From Paenibacillus sp. MMS18-CY102 (GTDB lineage: Bacteria; Bacillota; Bacilli; Paenibacillales; Paenibacillaceae): 64,000 nucleotides of DNA. Below, piece by piece: positions 1-8,546 of the stretch; position 1 is the stretch's first letter; each line of letters starts with the position of its first letter. The stretch covers positions 62,001 through 126,000 of the forward strand of contig NZ_WSTC01000002.1 in NCBI RefSeq assembly GCF_009789195.1, written 5' to 3'. The position numbers and the translations under genes were made by a program. A model generated the notes under the pieces. It was not told the DNA's origin, searched no databases, and was given only the letters and a program-made list of their open reading frames with translations.

Positions 1-145
1 CCGGTCGAAACGGCTTCAGATGCTCGAAAACGGCCTCACCGTCGTGTACGCAACGGACCTCGTAGCCAGCTAATTTTAAGTTAAACTCGATTAGCATTGA
101 GATGGATGGTTCGTCATCGACGATTAATATTTTCTTCTTCAGCAT
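1..145 (-). CDS. Response regulator, receiver domain start (partial)
   Basis: The gene runs off the left edge, so only about 48 N-terminal residues are visible. They begin MLKKKILIVDDEPSI, the opening of a CheY-like receiver domain with its acidic pair (DD) and first beta strand, followed by an EFNLKLAGYEV segment typical of OmpR/PhoB-type regulators. The ATG lies behind a clear ribosome binding site (AAAGGGG). The phosphorylated aspartate and the output domain lie outside the window, so the subfamily is an inference. It is divergent from trmL. Confidence 0.85.
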   Translation of the reverse strand, partial: MLKKKILIVDDEPSISMLIEFNLKLAGYEVRCVHDGEAVFEHLKPFRP

Positions 146-310
146 CGTTCTAACCCCTTTGTTTCCATATTATTAACGCATGTATGCTCGATCTGAGAAG
201 GAAAGCGGCTCTTTGTTTATTGATTATAGGGGTAGACCGTATTCCTAAGATTATGGTAACGTTAACCGGATGTAAAAATCGGCAGCGAAATAACGAAAGG
301 AATGACAACA

Positions 311-778
311 ATGGCTTTTCATATCGTATTAGTGGAACCGGAAATTCCGGCGAATACAGGCAATATTGCAAGAACATGCGCAGCGACAGGAACCCATCTT
401 CACCTCGTGCGGCCACTTGGGTTTCGTACGGATGATGCGACGCTCAAACGTGCAGGATTGGATTATTGGTACGCTGTGAATATATCGTATTACGATAGCT
501 TCAGTGAAGTGGAGGAGCGCTTCGAGGGTCACAGGTTTTTCTATGCAAGTACGCGGTCGACGAAGCGCTACTGCGACTTTGAATATAAAGATGGGGATTT
601 GTTCGTGTTCGGCAAGGAAACGAAAGGGTTGCCGCAGGAGCTGCTTGAGGCGAATCCGAACCAGTTAATCCGTATGCCAATGACGGACAAGGTCCGTTCG
701 CTTAATCTGGCGAATTCAGCTGCAATCGTTGTTTATGAAGCGTTGCGCCAAACCGATTTTCCTGGCATGTTGGACTAA
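311..778 (+). CDS. trmL: tRNA (cytidine(34)-2'-O)-methyltransferase TrmL
   Basis: SPOUT-class 2'-O-methyltransferase that modifies the wobble nucleotide of certain leucine tRNAs using S-adenosylmethionine. The protein is about 155 residues, the usual size of TrmL, a stand-alone SpoU domain. Visible signatures are the N-terminal PEIPANTGNIARTC motif, the central FGKETKGLP motif and the C-terminal knot motif SLNLANSAAIVVYE, which together form the cofactor-binding trefoil knot. An upstream ATG at 302 has AAGGA directly against it, while the ATG at 311 is spaced eight bases from the same AAGGA, so 311 is preferred. It is a single gene, followed by about 225 bases without an obvious terminator before the AbrB-like gene. 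Confidence 0.93.
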   Translation: MAFHIVLVEPEIPANTGNIARTCAATGTHLHLVRPLGFRTDDATLKRAGLDYWYAVNISYYDSFSEVEERFEGHRFFYASTRSTKRYCDFEYKDGDLFVFGKETKGLPQELLEANPNQLIRMPMTDKVRSLNLANSAAIVVYEALRQTDFPGMLD

Positions 779-1004
779 GCTTGTTTCGTCTTGTATCCAA
801 GCGGGTAAGAGTAACGAACGCAAGTACGGCGGGTTGAAAGCTTTCTTTCTATGATGGGTGATTTGCTTGCAGGTCTGACAGGGAATTGCAGAATCTTAAG
901 AAAAACTAGATTTGGGAAGGAAAAGTACGTGAACCATCGAAAGACTATAGAGCATAGGTTTCTCAAAACTGGCTTGCGAACGAAGACATAAGGAGTGAAA
1001 ACAG

Positions 1005-1253
1005 ATGAAGCCGGCAGGTGTTGTACGGAAAGTTGACCAATTGGGCCGCATTGTATTGCCTAAATCGCTGCGCAAACGGTACCAAATGAACGAGGGAGAT
1101 CCTGTTGAAATCTTGGTGCAGGGTGACCATATCATTTTGGAGCGTTACCGCCCGAGATGTGTATTTTGTGGATCAATGGAAGATGTTAACGATTTCAAAG
1201 AGCGTTATGTATGCGCTGAATGTATGTCTGATATGGGGCATCTTCGCCGTTAA
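1005..1253 (+). CDS. AbrB-like transition-state regulator with CxxC pairs
   Basis: An 82-residue DNA-binding protein of the AbrB/MazE/SpoVT swapped-hairpin family. Residues 1-50 carry the typical VVRKVDQLGRIVLPKSLR pattern, which matches the N-terminal domain of Bacillus AbrB. The C-terminal part (about residues 51-78) contains two cysteine pairs, CVFCG and CAEC, arranged like a small zinc ribbon instead of a plain oligomerisation tail. AbrB paralogues repress post-exponential genes in Bacillus; which paralogue this is cannot be told from sequence alone. The start has a strong ribosome binding site (AAGGAGTG) and the gene ends in a strong terminator, so it looks monocistronic. Confidence 0.88.
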   Translation: MKPAGVVRKVDQLGRIVLPKSLRKRYQMNEGDPVEILVQGDHIILERYRPRCVFCGSMEDVNDFKERYVCAECMSDMGHLRR

Positions 1254-1275
1254 TTGTTTATTCCTTTATTGTTCG

Positions 1276-1328
1276 ACAAAAAGAAAAGAAGCTTTCCGCC
1301 CAGGGCGGAAAGCTTCTTTTCTTTTTGT
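1276..1328 (+). terminator. Perfect 25-bp stem terminator after the AbrB-like gene
   Basis: Two 25-base arms pair perfectly around a CAG loop. The outer part of the stem is A-rich on the left and T-rich on the right, so it can act as an intrinsic terminator on either strand. It separates the AbrB-like gene from the convergent small membrane peptide gene. Confidence 0.9.
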
Positions 1329-1362
1329 GTGCGATTAGCACGTAAATCAGCAAGTATGCGAT

Positions 1363-1461
1363 TTACAGGCCTTTCGTTTTGTCGTCGTTGTACGACGACG
1401 TCAGAATCGCGGTGATAAACAATACAGTGACGGTACAGAAGATAAGAAAGTTAAGCGTCAT
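1363..1461 (-). CDS. Small single-pass membrane protein (32 aa)
   Basis: A 33-codon open frame that begins with ATG eight bases after an excellent ribosome binding site (GGAGGTG). The product starts MTLNFLIFCTVTVLF, continues with ITAILTSS, and ends in a charged tail with NDDKTKG. About 20 consecutive hydrophobic residues form one transmembrane segment, with the charged tail outside it. The strong ribosome binding site and the clean hydrophobic/hydrophilic split argue that it is expressed. Its function is unknown; small membrane peptides of this shape often bind larger membrane proteins. It converges on the AbrB-like gene and shares the terminator between them. Confidence 0.7.
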   Translation of the reverse strand: MTLNFLIFCTVTVLFITAILTSSYNDDKTKGL

Positions 1462-1553
1462 CACGCACACCTCCAATTATTGCTTTTATTATACCCAACA
1501 GTTAAGCAAAAGAAAACGAAACAAATTGTGAACAACTTGTTACAGTTCGGAAA

Positions 1554-3179
1554 TTACGGTTCCAACTTACGGAATTGTTGCGGCGAAAGCCCGCCATGCT
1601 TTTTAAATACTTTACTGAAATACTTCTCGTCAACGTAACCAACCATAGCGGCGATGTCTGTAATTTTGTAAGCGCGATTGGATAAGAGCTTCTTGGCGTG
1701 TTCCATTCGCAGCCCTTCCACATATTCGGACAAAGTGACGCCTGTCTCCTGCCGGAAGCGGCGGGACACATATTCACGGCTCAAGAAGAATCGTCCAGCT
1801 AGCTGCTGCAGCGATAGGTCCTCTTGAAGATGGCGTTCGATATATTCGATAATATCGCGAATGACGTTGCGCTCCTGGCGAATGAGGCGAGCTAAACGAT
1901 CGGCTTCTGCATTCAGCAGGGCATTCCAGTTCTCCTCCGTTTTGCGAAGCGACAGGGTCGTATCATCTTCATACAGAAACGGCAACGATAGTGGAGGCGT
2001 AGAACTGCTTTCTTCAGCATCTGCATCGCGATGCTGCCATCGGGCAGAAGCGATTTCGATTTGTTTCGTCCAGCGTTCAATATGGATCGGCGTTATCGTC
2101 GGCAGTTTGCTGACGGCTTCGAACCATTGCCTGAGCGTAGTTGCTAGCAGCTGTTCGTCACGGCTAATGAGCGCAAGCCACACCGGATCAGCGAGTGTCG
2201 TGAAGTCTGGAGGTGCAGGTTGCTGTGAGGCAGCAGCTCCAGTGTCGCTTGAGCCCGGCGACCATACATAAGGCCCTTGCACGGATAATAAATTACGGTG
2301 CAAGGAAGCGTTATGCGCGGATTCGACAGCCATCGCAGCACTTGCAGGGAATGGCGACAAATGGCCGACTCCTGCATGGAAGGGCAGCCCGAACGTATCG
2401 CGCAATGCTTGAATCAGTTGCCCGGCCCGTTGGAAGGCGCGATCTGCGCCACGCCATAACAGTACGACAAGCTCTTCAGGATCATGCGTGGCTCGAAATG
2501 CACAGCCGTCATTCCATTCATGCACGACGAAATCGTTTAACACGTTTTGAATCGCAAAGACGGCCAAGTCCCGATCATGCCCGAATCGTTTGAGCAGCGG
2601 CGCCATGACAGGCTGAAGCGAGAAAAGAATCGCGCAGCAATCCGTCGCACTTGCTAGCTGCGGAAATTGTTCCGTGAGCTGTGCAATGACTGTTTCCGTA
2701 TCGCTTTTGGGCTGGATGAGCTGCCCGAACAAATAGTCGCGATAGACGGGCTTGTATTGGTTCAGCGTGATGCCTTGCTCGATTTGTTGCAACCGTTGCT
2801 GTTCTTCTTCATTTAACTGTTCAATCGCCCGATACACCGCATCCAGCAGTTGGGCAGGATCAATAGGCTTCAGCAGATAGTCGATGCCGCCGTGCTTTAA
2901 CGTGTGCCGAACGTAACGAAAATCATTAAATCCACTAATGACGATAAGCTTCGCTGAGGGGGCATGCTCACTCACCCATTCGAGCAGCCGCATTCCATCC
3001 GATACAGGCATGTGCATATCCGTTACGATAATGGAGGGCTGCTTGTCCAAAATGACTGCCTTGGCGCTTTCGCCATTATCCGCCTCTAATAGCTCCTGCA
3101 CGCCAAGCCGTTCCCAAGGAACGAGAAGCTTCGCTGCTTCGCGAGCATGCTGCTCATCATCTACGATTAGGACGTTCAT
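1554..3179 (-). CDS. AraC-type response regulator (YesN-like)
   Basis: A 541-residue cytoplasmic response regulator. Residues 1-120 form a receiver domain with the acidic pair DD at 7-8, the phosphoacceptor D54 in VTDMHMP and a conserved lysine in LLKPID. A long middle region of unassigned fold follows. The last 100 residues are an AraC/XylS double helix-turn-helix (LSLQQLAGRFFLSREYVSRRF... ITDIAAMVGYVDEKYFSKVFK). This architecture is typical of Bacillus YesN and its many Paenibacillus paralogues, which activate sugar transporter genes. Its ATG overlaps the stop of the sensor kinase gene in an ATGA, so the two are translationally coupled. The likely target is the divergent ABC transporter operon at 5179. 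Confidence 0.93.
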   Translation of the reverse strand: MNVLIVDDEQHAREAAKLLVPWERLGVQELLEADNGESAKAVILDKQPSIIVTDMHMPVSDGMRLLEWVSEHAPSAKLIVISGFNDFRYVRHTLKHGGIDYLLKPIDPAQLLDAVYRAIEQLNEEEQQRLQQIEQGITLNQYKPVYRDYLFGQLIQPKSDTETVIAQLTEQFPQLASATDCCAILFSLQPVMAPLLKRFGHDRDLAVFAIQNVLNDFVVHEWNDGCAFRATHDPEELVVLLWRGADRAFQRAGQLIQALRDTFGLPFHAGVGHLSPFPASAAMAVESAHNASLHRNLLSVQGPYVWSPGSSDTGAAASQQPAPPDFTTLADPVWLALISRDEQLLATTLRQWFEAVSKLPTITPIHIERWTKQIEIASARWQHRDADAEESSSTPPLSLPFLYEDDTTLSLRKTEENWNALLNAEADRLARLIRQERNVIRDIIEYIERHLQEDLSLQQLAGRFFLSREYVSRRFRQETGVTLSEYVEGLRMEHAKKLLSNRAYKITDIAAMVGYVDEKYFSKVFKKHGGLSPQQFRKLEP

Positions 3180-4993
3180 AGCAAATTCACTCCTTCCTCA
3201 TAGCTGATCGGTACGATTAACGTAACACGAAGGCCGCCCCTTGCGCCATGGTCGAGCATCAAATCGGCTTGTTCCCCGCAATTGAGCTTTAATCGTGACC
3301 GGACATTGGCTAAGCCGATATGCTCCTGATCGCCGGCCCCTTGCTGCTCGACAAGGCTGCGCAGCTCCTCCAGCCGTTCATCCGCCAGCGGCGTTCCATC
3401 ATCTTCAATGCTTATGATGACGAGTTCATCACGTTTATGCGCGCTAATCCGAACATGCATGAAACCGCCAGCTGGGTCGAAGGCATGCTTAAATACATTT
3501 TCTGCGAGCGGCTGTAAAATCATTCGCGGAACAGGAAGCATTGCCATGCCTGGTTCGGTCTCAATGACGTAATCGAGCTTATCGCCGAATCGATGCTTTT
3601 GTAGCTCCAGGTATGCTGTCGTGTGGTCGATTTCCTGAGACAGCGTGACCCGTTTATCGGAACCGCTCATGGAATAACGCATAAGCTTGCCGAGCAGCAT
3701 AACGAGCTGATAGACGCTTGGCGCACCACTCTGAAGGGCTGCCGTGCCGATCATCTGAAGGGCGTTATATAAAAAATGTGGCTGCACTTGCGATTGAAGC
3801 GCTTTGAGCTGATTTGTTTTGTTCGCTATTTCGAGCTTGTACTCACGCAGGACGAGATTGTTAATCGTTTCCATCATAAGCCGAAACCGCCTAGCAAGTA
3901 CGCCAATCTCATCCGTTCGATTCAATCGAATATCAATATCGAGTTCGCCGGATTGGATGCGGTTAACATAACCTGTAAGCTGCCGAATCGGCCAAGTAAT
4001 CCAGAAGGATACATAAATCGCCATGGCAATAACAATAATAGCCGAGACGACGAGCACAATCGTATTGACCATCGTAACTTGGCGAGTGCCTGCTTGCAGT
4101 GTCGAGTTTGGAATCTTTTTGACAAGGGTCCAGTGAATGCCGCCCTCGTCTAAGTGATCGTACACATAAACGCCATTGAAGCCATCTGTGTTCGCAACTT
4201 TATAACCGCTGCCGTTTCTAGCTGAGACGATTGCACGGCCTTCGCTGTCGTTCCACAGCTTGCCAATCGCTTCTAGCTGGGGGCCATATACGACAATGCC
4301 GTCATCGGATAGCAAATAAAGCTGCTCTTGGCTGCTGTCGTAAAGCTCATGGCAAATGACATCAATGACAGAAGTATTAATGTCGATTGCGAGCGTCCCG
4401 ATCTGCTCGTCGGAAGGAATGCGAAGGATATTGCGATGGAGCGAAACCACTCGCCGCGGCGTGTAATAGGGCGGTTTGTTGATGCCATAATTTCCGCTAT
4501 CGTGGGTCGGTTCATAAATTGCAGCAACCTTGGCATTACGCAGCTTGTCCGCATTCGCAGGGTTTGGCTGATTGTCTTTCTTTGTGTTTCCTTCAACGAC
4601 GAGATAGCCACGCTGCCCTTTGTCCGCATGCAGATAAACCTGATGGACTTCCCGTACAGCAAGTGCGATGGCTTGCAAGCTTTTGTAAACTTCCTGTTCG
4701 GATAAATAGTCCTGCCGCCCTTGCTCCAAGATTCGGTATAACGTATCTCCGCCGGAGCTTGCACCGTTATAAACGAGCAACGAAGCTTGTGTAACTGTCG
4801 ACAGGTAATGCTGAAGATTCGTCTTGCCTTGGTAGAGCAAATTAGATGCGGTTTTGACCTTATCATCCGTAACGATTGCGGATGTGCGAACGTTCGTGAT
4901 GATAATGGATGCCGTTAACGGCACGGCGATTGCCAGCAGCAAGAAAATAATGAGCTTAGCACGAAGGCTGCGCCGGAGCTTATAAAACCTCAT
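3176..4993 (-). CDS. Sensor histidine kinase (YesM-like)
   Basis: A 605-residue membrane kinase. An N-terminal transmembrane helix (about residues 12-33) and a second near 305-330 enclose an extracellular Cache-like sensor region. Next come a HAMP linker (about 330-385), a His_kinase domain with phosphoacceptor H406 in QPHFLYN, and an ATPase domain with N-box NVFKHAF and a G-box around EDDGTPL...GLANVRSRL. The order and the motifs are those of the LytS/YesM class that partners AraC-type regulators. It overlaps the regulator gene by four bases (ATGA) and is divergent from the sugar ABC operon, which suggests that it senses the imported glycan or the loaded binding protein. Confidence 0.93.
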   Translation of the reverse strand: MRFYKLRRSLRAKLIIFLLLAIAVPLTASIIITNVRTSAIVTDDKVKTASNLLYQGKTNLQHYLSTVTQASLLVYNGASSGGDTLYRILEQGRQDYLSEQEVYKSLQAIALAVREVHQVYLHADKGQRGYLVVEGNTKKDNQPNPANADKLRNAKVAAIYEPTHDSGNYGINKPPYYTPRRVVSLHRNILRIPSDEQIGTLAIDINTSVIDVICHELYDSSQEQLYLLSDDGIVVYGPQLEAIGKLWNDSEGRAIVSARNGSGYKVANTDGFNGVYVYDHLDEGGIHWTLVKKIPNSTLQAGTRQVTMVNTIVLVVSAIIVIAMAIYVSFWITWPIRQLTGYVNRIQSGELDIDIRLNRTDEIGVLARRFRLMMETINNLVLREYKLEIANKTNQLKALQSQVQPHFLYNALQMIGTAALQSGAPSVYQLVMLLGKLMRYSMSGSDKRVTLSQEIDHTTAYLELQKHRFGDKLDYVIETEPGMAMLPVPRMILQPLAENVFKHAFDPAGGFMHVRISAHKRDELVIISIEDDGTPLADERLEELRSLVEQQGAGDQEHIGLANVRSRLKLNCGEQADLMLDHGARGGLRVTLIVPISYEEGVNLL

Positions 4994-5089
4994 GTCGGAC
5001 TTCCTCTCAGCGATTTTGTCAGCAGTTGTAGAAGTTTGTCAGGGAATACTGGTTATTATAGTGAATGCTCAACCGATGATCAATATGTT

Positions 5090-5143
5090 CCACCTTTCCT
5101 GTCACGTTCGTCGGTGTGCGCGTTGGTGCACGGATTTTATACT
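5090..5143 (+). promoter_or_regulatory. Activated promoter of the first ABC permease operon
   Basis: CCACCTTT at 5090-5097, GTCGGTGTG at 5110-5118 and a -10 hexamer TATACT at 5138-5143 recur with the same spacings (12 and 19 bases) in front of the binding-protein gene at 6911-6964. There is no good -35 hexamer, as expected for a promoter that depends on an activator. The shared upstream block is a good candidate for the binding site of the adjacent AraC-type response regulator. Confidence 0.6.
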
Positions 5144-5178
5144 AGAGGTACAAACACGCTGAAGGGGGCGCAAGCGCC

Positions 5179-6060
5179 ATGACGAAAAAATGGATTAACG
5201 CTGGTTGGATGCAGCAGCTTGTATTCACTGGACCGGCCACAATCGCTTTCTCCATCATCGTATTGCTGCCATTCGTGCTGGGCATGTATTATGCGTTCAC
5301 CGATTGGAATGGCGTAGCAGATACGGCTAAATTCGTAGGGTTCGACAACTTTAAAGCAGCTTTCCAAGACGAAAGCTTCCGCAATTCGTTCAAATTTACA
5401 GCCAAGCTGACGGTCGTCGCAGTCATTCTGACTAATGTGGTAGCGTTCCTGCTTGCCTTATTGCTAACGCAGCAAATCAAGCTGAAGAACATATTGCGTA
5501 CCGTATTCTTTCTGCCTAACGTAATTGGCGGGTTGCTGCTCGGTTTTATCTGGCAGTTTATTTTTATCAAAGGTTTCGCGGCCATCGGCAAATCGACTGA
5601 CTGGCACTTATTCAAGCTTCCTTGGCTCGGTGATGAGCAAACATCCTTCTGGGCGATTGTCATCGTGAGCATCTGGAGTGGAGCAGGATACCTGATGGTT
5701 ATCTATATCGCGGCGCTTATCAACGTACCGCAAGACTTGACGGAAGCGGCTTCCATTGACGGCGCAACATCGTGGCAGCGGATGCGGCACATTATTTTCC
5801 CGCTCGTTATGCCCGCAGTTACCATTAGTTTGTTCCTTGCCTTATCCTGGTCGTTCAAAGCTTTCGACGTCATCTTGTCGCTGACGAAGGGCGGACCGTT
5901 CAACTCGACCGAATCCGTTGCGCTTAACATTTATACGGAAGCGTTCCAAAACAATCGTTATGGCCTGGGGACGGCAAAAGCGTTCATCTTCTTCCTCATT
6001 GTAGCAGCCATCACAACGCTTCAAGTATGGCTGACGAAAAAACGGGAGGTGCAGGCATAA
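5179..6060 (+). CDS. Sugar ABC transporter permease (MalF/UgpA type)
   Basis: A 293-residue inner-membrane permease of the CUT1 carbohydrate family, with about six hydrophobic helices. The cytoplasmic EAA loop that docks the ATPase is seen as LTEAASIDGATSWQRMRHIIFPLV. It acts as one half of the membrane channel together with the next gene. The ATG follows GAAGGGGGC. The gene is the first of the operon and is divergent from the YesM/YesN-like pair. No ATPase gene is nearby; CUT1 systems of this kind usually share an MsmK/MsmX-type ATPase encoded elsewhere. The exact sugar cannot be read from sequence. Confidence 0.93.
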   Translation: MTKKWINAGWMQQLVFTGPATIAFSIIVLLPFVLGMYYAFTDWNGVADTAKFVGFDNFKAAFQDESFRNSFKFTAKLTVVAVILTNVVAFLLALLLTQQIKLKNILRTVFFLPNVIGGLLLGFIWQFIFIKGFAAIGKSTDWHLFKLPWLGDEQTSFWAIVIVSIWSGAGYLMVIYIAALINVPQDLTEAASIDGATSWQRMRHIIFPLVMPAVTISLFLALSWSFKAFDVILSLTKGGPFNSTESVALNIYTEAFQNNRYGLGTAKAFIFFLIVAAITTLQVWLTKKREVQA

Positions 6061-6890
6061 TGAAGTCCCGTACTTACAATGCCAGATCGTTCACGATGGA
6101 AATTGGAGCTGTCTTGCTTGCGCTGCTGTTCCTCGTGCCGTTCTACTTTTTAATCGCCAATTCGTTTAAGTCGTTTGCAGATATCTTGATGGATTCCGCC
6201 GCGCTGCCAAAAGCGCTTCGTTGGCAGAACTACGAGAAAGCATTCGAAATTATGAACTATACAAAAGCGTTCCGCAATTCCTTCATCATTACGGTGACGA
6301 GTGTTGTAGGGCTCGCGGTGTTCGGCTCAATGGCGGCATATCGCATGGTACGCAAGCCGAACTGGTATAACAACTTGTTATTTACAATGTTTGTGGCTGC
6401 GATGGTCATCCCGTTCCAATCGATCATGATTCCGCTGATGAAGGTTGGCAACTGGTTCCATCTGATCAATAGCGTTCCAGGCATTTGGCTATGCTATCTT
6501 GGCTTCGGATCGTCGTTGACGATCTTCCTCTACCACGGCTTCGTGAAGTCGATTCCTGTCGAGGTTGAAGAAGCCGCAGTCGTTGATGGCTGCTCGCCAT
6601 ATGGCGTATTCTGGCGGATCGTGTTCCCGCTGCTTAAGCCGATGACGGTTACCATCATTATTTTGAACAGCTTGTGGATCTGGAACGACTTTTTGCTGCC
6701 GCAGCTGATGCTCGGCCCAGAACTTCGTACCATCCCGCTGTCGACCTACTCGTTCTTCGGCCAATATACGAAGCAATGGGATCTCGCGCTTGCCGCACTC
6801 GTTATGGGCGTACTGCCAATTGTCGTTTTCTTCTTGTTCTTGCAGAAGCACATTATCGAGGGCATTACGGCAGGTTCGGTCAAAGGGTAA
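6060..6890 (+). CDS. Sugar ABC transporter permease (MalG/UgpE type)
   Basis: The partner permease, 276 residues, with six predicted transmembrane helices and the EAA loop VEVEEAAVVDGCSPYGVFWRIVFPLL. The start is set at 6060, where the ATG shares its A with the preceding TAA stop and sits behind GGGAGGTG; a longer open frame from 6027 would lie inside the first permease gene and has no comparable signal. The tight overlap means the two permeases are made together, presumably as a heterodimer. The binding-protein gene follows after 125 bases that hold its own promoter block. Confidence 0.93.
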   Translation: MKSRTYNARSFTMEIGAVLLALLFLVPFYFLIANSFKSFADILMDSAALPKALRWQNYEKAFEIMNYTKAFRNSFIITVTSVVGLAVFGSMAAYRMVRKPNWYNNLLFTMFVAAMVIPFQSIMIPLMKVGNWFHLINSVPGIWLCYLGFGSSLTIFLYHGFVKSIPVEVEEAAVVDGCSPYGVFWRIVFPLLKPMTVTIIILNSLWIWNDFLLPQLMLGPELRTIPLSTYSFFGQYTKQWDLALAALVMGVLPIVVFFLFLQKHIIEGITAGSVKG

Positions 6891-6910
6891 AACGGCTAGG
6901 TCAACAATCT

Positions 6911-6964
6911 CCACCTTTTTGTTCAATGTGGTCGGTGTGAGCGGTTTCATCGATCCGGTATACT
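6911..6964 (+). promoter_or_regulatory. Second copy of the activated promoter, before the binding-protein gene
   Basis: CCACCTTT (6911-6918), GTCGGTGTG (6931-6939) and TATACT (6959-6964) repeat the block at 5090-5143 with identical spacing. This gives the binding-protein gene its own regulated start in addition to any read-through, which suits the excess of binding protein over permease usual in such systems. Confidence 0.6.
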
Positions 6965-7015
6965 GAAGTTGTTCAGGAAAGACACTGTGTGACCAAGAAA
7001 AGGGAGGTTTTACAG

Positions 7016-8338
7016 ATGAAAAAGACATTGTTGATCGTAATGACTTTCGTACTGATGGCTACGCTTGCTGCGTGCGGCGGTTCGAAAAAAGAAGACACGG
7101 GTACAGACAAAAACAATGCATCTACTGACAACAAGACGACTACAGAAGAAAAATCCGATGAACCTGTAACGATCAAAATGTTCCAGTTCAAGGTTGAAAT
7201 TGCAGAAGCGCTCAATAAGCTGACAGAGGAGTACAAAAAAGTTCATCCAAACGTGACGATTAAAGTCGAAACGGTCGGCGGCGGTGCTGACTACGGCGCT
7301 GCACTGAAAGCGAAATTCGCTTCAGGCGATGAGCCAGACATTTTCAACAACGGCGGCTTCAATGAAAGAGAAACGTGGATGAACCGTCTGGAAGACCTGT
7401 CCGACCAACCATGGGTAGCTGACGCAATTGACGTTGCGAAAGAGCCAATGACGAAGGACGGCAAAATTTACGGCATGCCAGTGAACCTTGAAGGTTATGG
7501 CTTCGTATACAACAAAGACCTGTTCGCTAAAGCAGGCATCACGACGCTGCCTAAAACGATCACGGAACTGAAAGATGCAGCTGAGAAGCTGAAAGCAGCT
7601 GGCATTACGCCTTTCGCTAACGGCTACCAAGAATGGTGGATCCTCGGCATTCACAACTTCAACGTAGGCGTAGCTAACCAAGACGACCCGAATGCATTCG
7701 TACAAGCAATGAACGCTGGCACGGGCACGACGAAAAACAACCCAGTACTGGATCAATGGGCAAACCTGCTTGACCTGACGCTGCAATATGGCAACGAGAA
7801 CCCATTGACGACGGACTACAACACGCAAGTAACGACGTTCGCTAGCGGCCAAGCTGCTATGATGCAACAAGGCAACTGGACGCAAGTTCAAATCGACGGC
7901 ATCAATCCGGACCTGAACCTGGGCTTGCTGCCAATGCCAATCAACGACGACGCTGCTAAAAACGACAACCTGTATGTTGGCGTACCAAACAACTGGGCTG
8001 TTAACAAAAACTCCAAAGTTAAAGCTGAAGCCAAAGAATTCCTGAACTGGCTCGTAACTTCCGATATCGGCAAACAATACACGGTTGAGCAATTCAAGTT
8101 CATCCCTGCGTTCAAATCGATCGAAGTTAAAGACCCTGCTATTCTCGGCGACATCGCGAACGACGTAATCGCGTACAGCAAAGAAGGCAAAACGAAGAGC
8201 TGGAACTGGTTCAAATATCCAGAAGGCGTACAACAAGAACTGGGCGCTGCAATTCAAGCGTACATCGCGAAGAAACTGGATCGTCCTGCCCTGTTCGACG
8301 TAATCGATACGAAATGGAAAGGCCTTGCTAAGAAATAA
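7016..8338 (+). CDS. Extracellular sugar-binding lipoprotein
   Basis: A 440-residue solute-binding protein of the CUT1 family (SBP_bac_1 fold). The N-terminus is a lipoprotein signal peptide: MKKTLLIVMTF followed by the lipobox LAAC, with the cysteine near residue 19 as lipid anchor. A linker rich in Asp, Thr, Asn and Lys precedes the binding domain, which starts near VTIKMFQFKV. The start at 7016 is chosen because it lies behind AAGGGAGG and gives a proper signal peptide; an upstream in-frame start at 6989 does not. It delivers an oligosaccharide to the two permeases encoded upstream. Its codon use is strikingly regular, as in highly expressed genes. Confidence 0.94.
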   Translation: MKKTLLIVMTFVLMATLAACGGSKKEDTGTDKNNASTDNKTTTEEKSDEPVTIKMFQFKVEIAEALNKLTEEYKKVHPNVTIKVETVGGGADYGAALKAKFASGDEPDIFNNGGFNERETWMNRLEDLSDQPWVADAIDVAKEPMTKDGKIYGMPVNLEGYGFVYNKDLFAKAGITTLPKTITELKDAAEKLKAAGITPFANGYQEWWILGIHNFNVGVANQDDPNAFVQAMNAGTGTTKNNPVLDQWANLLDLTLQYGNENPLTTDYNTQVTTFASGQAAMMQQGNWTQVQIDGINPDLNLGLLPMPINDDAAKNDNLYVGVPNNWAVNKNSKVKAEAKEFLNWLVTSDIGKQYTVEQFKFIPAFKSIEVKDPAILGDIANDVIAYSKEGKTKSWNWFKYPEGVQQELGAAIQAYIAKKLDRPALFDVIDTKWKGLAKK

Positions 8339-8352
8339 GCAAGCCTGCCATG

Positions 8353-8391
8353 AAAGCTCCGCTCCGGCATTATGCTGGAGCGGAGCTTTTT
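8353..8391 (+). terminator. Terminator of the first sugar ABC operon
   Basis: An 11-bp GC-rich stem (AGCTCCGCTCC pairing with GGAGCGGAGCT) around a short loop, followed by a run of T. It lies directly after the binding-protein gene. Confidence 0.88.
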
Positions 8392-8546
8392 GCGTTGAGC
8401 CGTGAGTTAAGAATCGCATGAATAACGGGAGAAGACGCTAGGCGATGCGATGGCGTATAATGAGGCAAGAGCTCAAGCAAGCGGCGATTTAGCATCCGGA
8501 CGGGCTAGGGAATGGCAATGTTCAAGTTCATGAGGAGGTTCAGGCA

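Noticed and set aside
1014-1253. MazE-type antitoxin of a toxin-antitoxin pair
   Set aside because: The DNA-binding domain fits AbrB better and no toxin gene follows; a terminator closes the transcript directly after the gene.
7322-8419. 365-codon minus-strand open frame opposite the sugar-binding lipoprotein gene
   Set aside because: Antisense shadow caused by biased codon use; it crosses the terminator of the real gene and has no family pattern.
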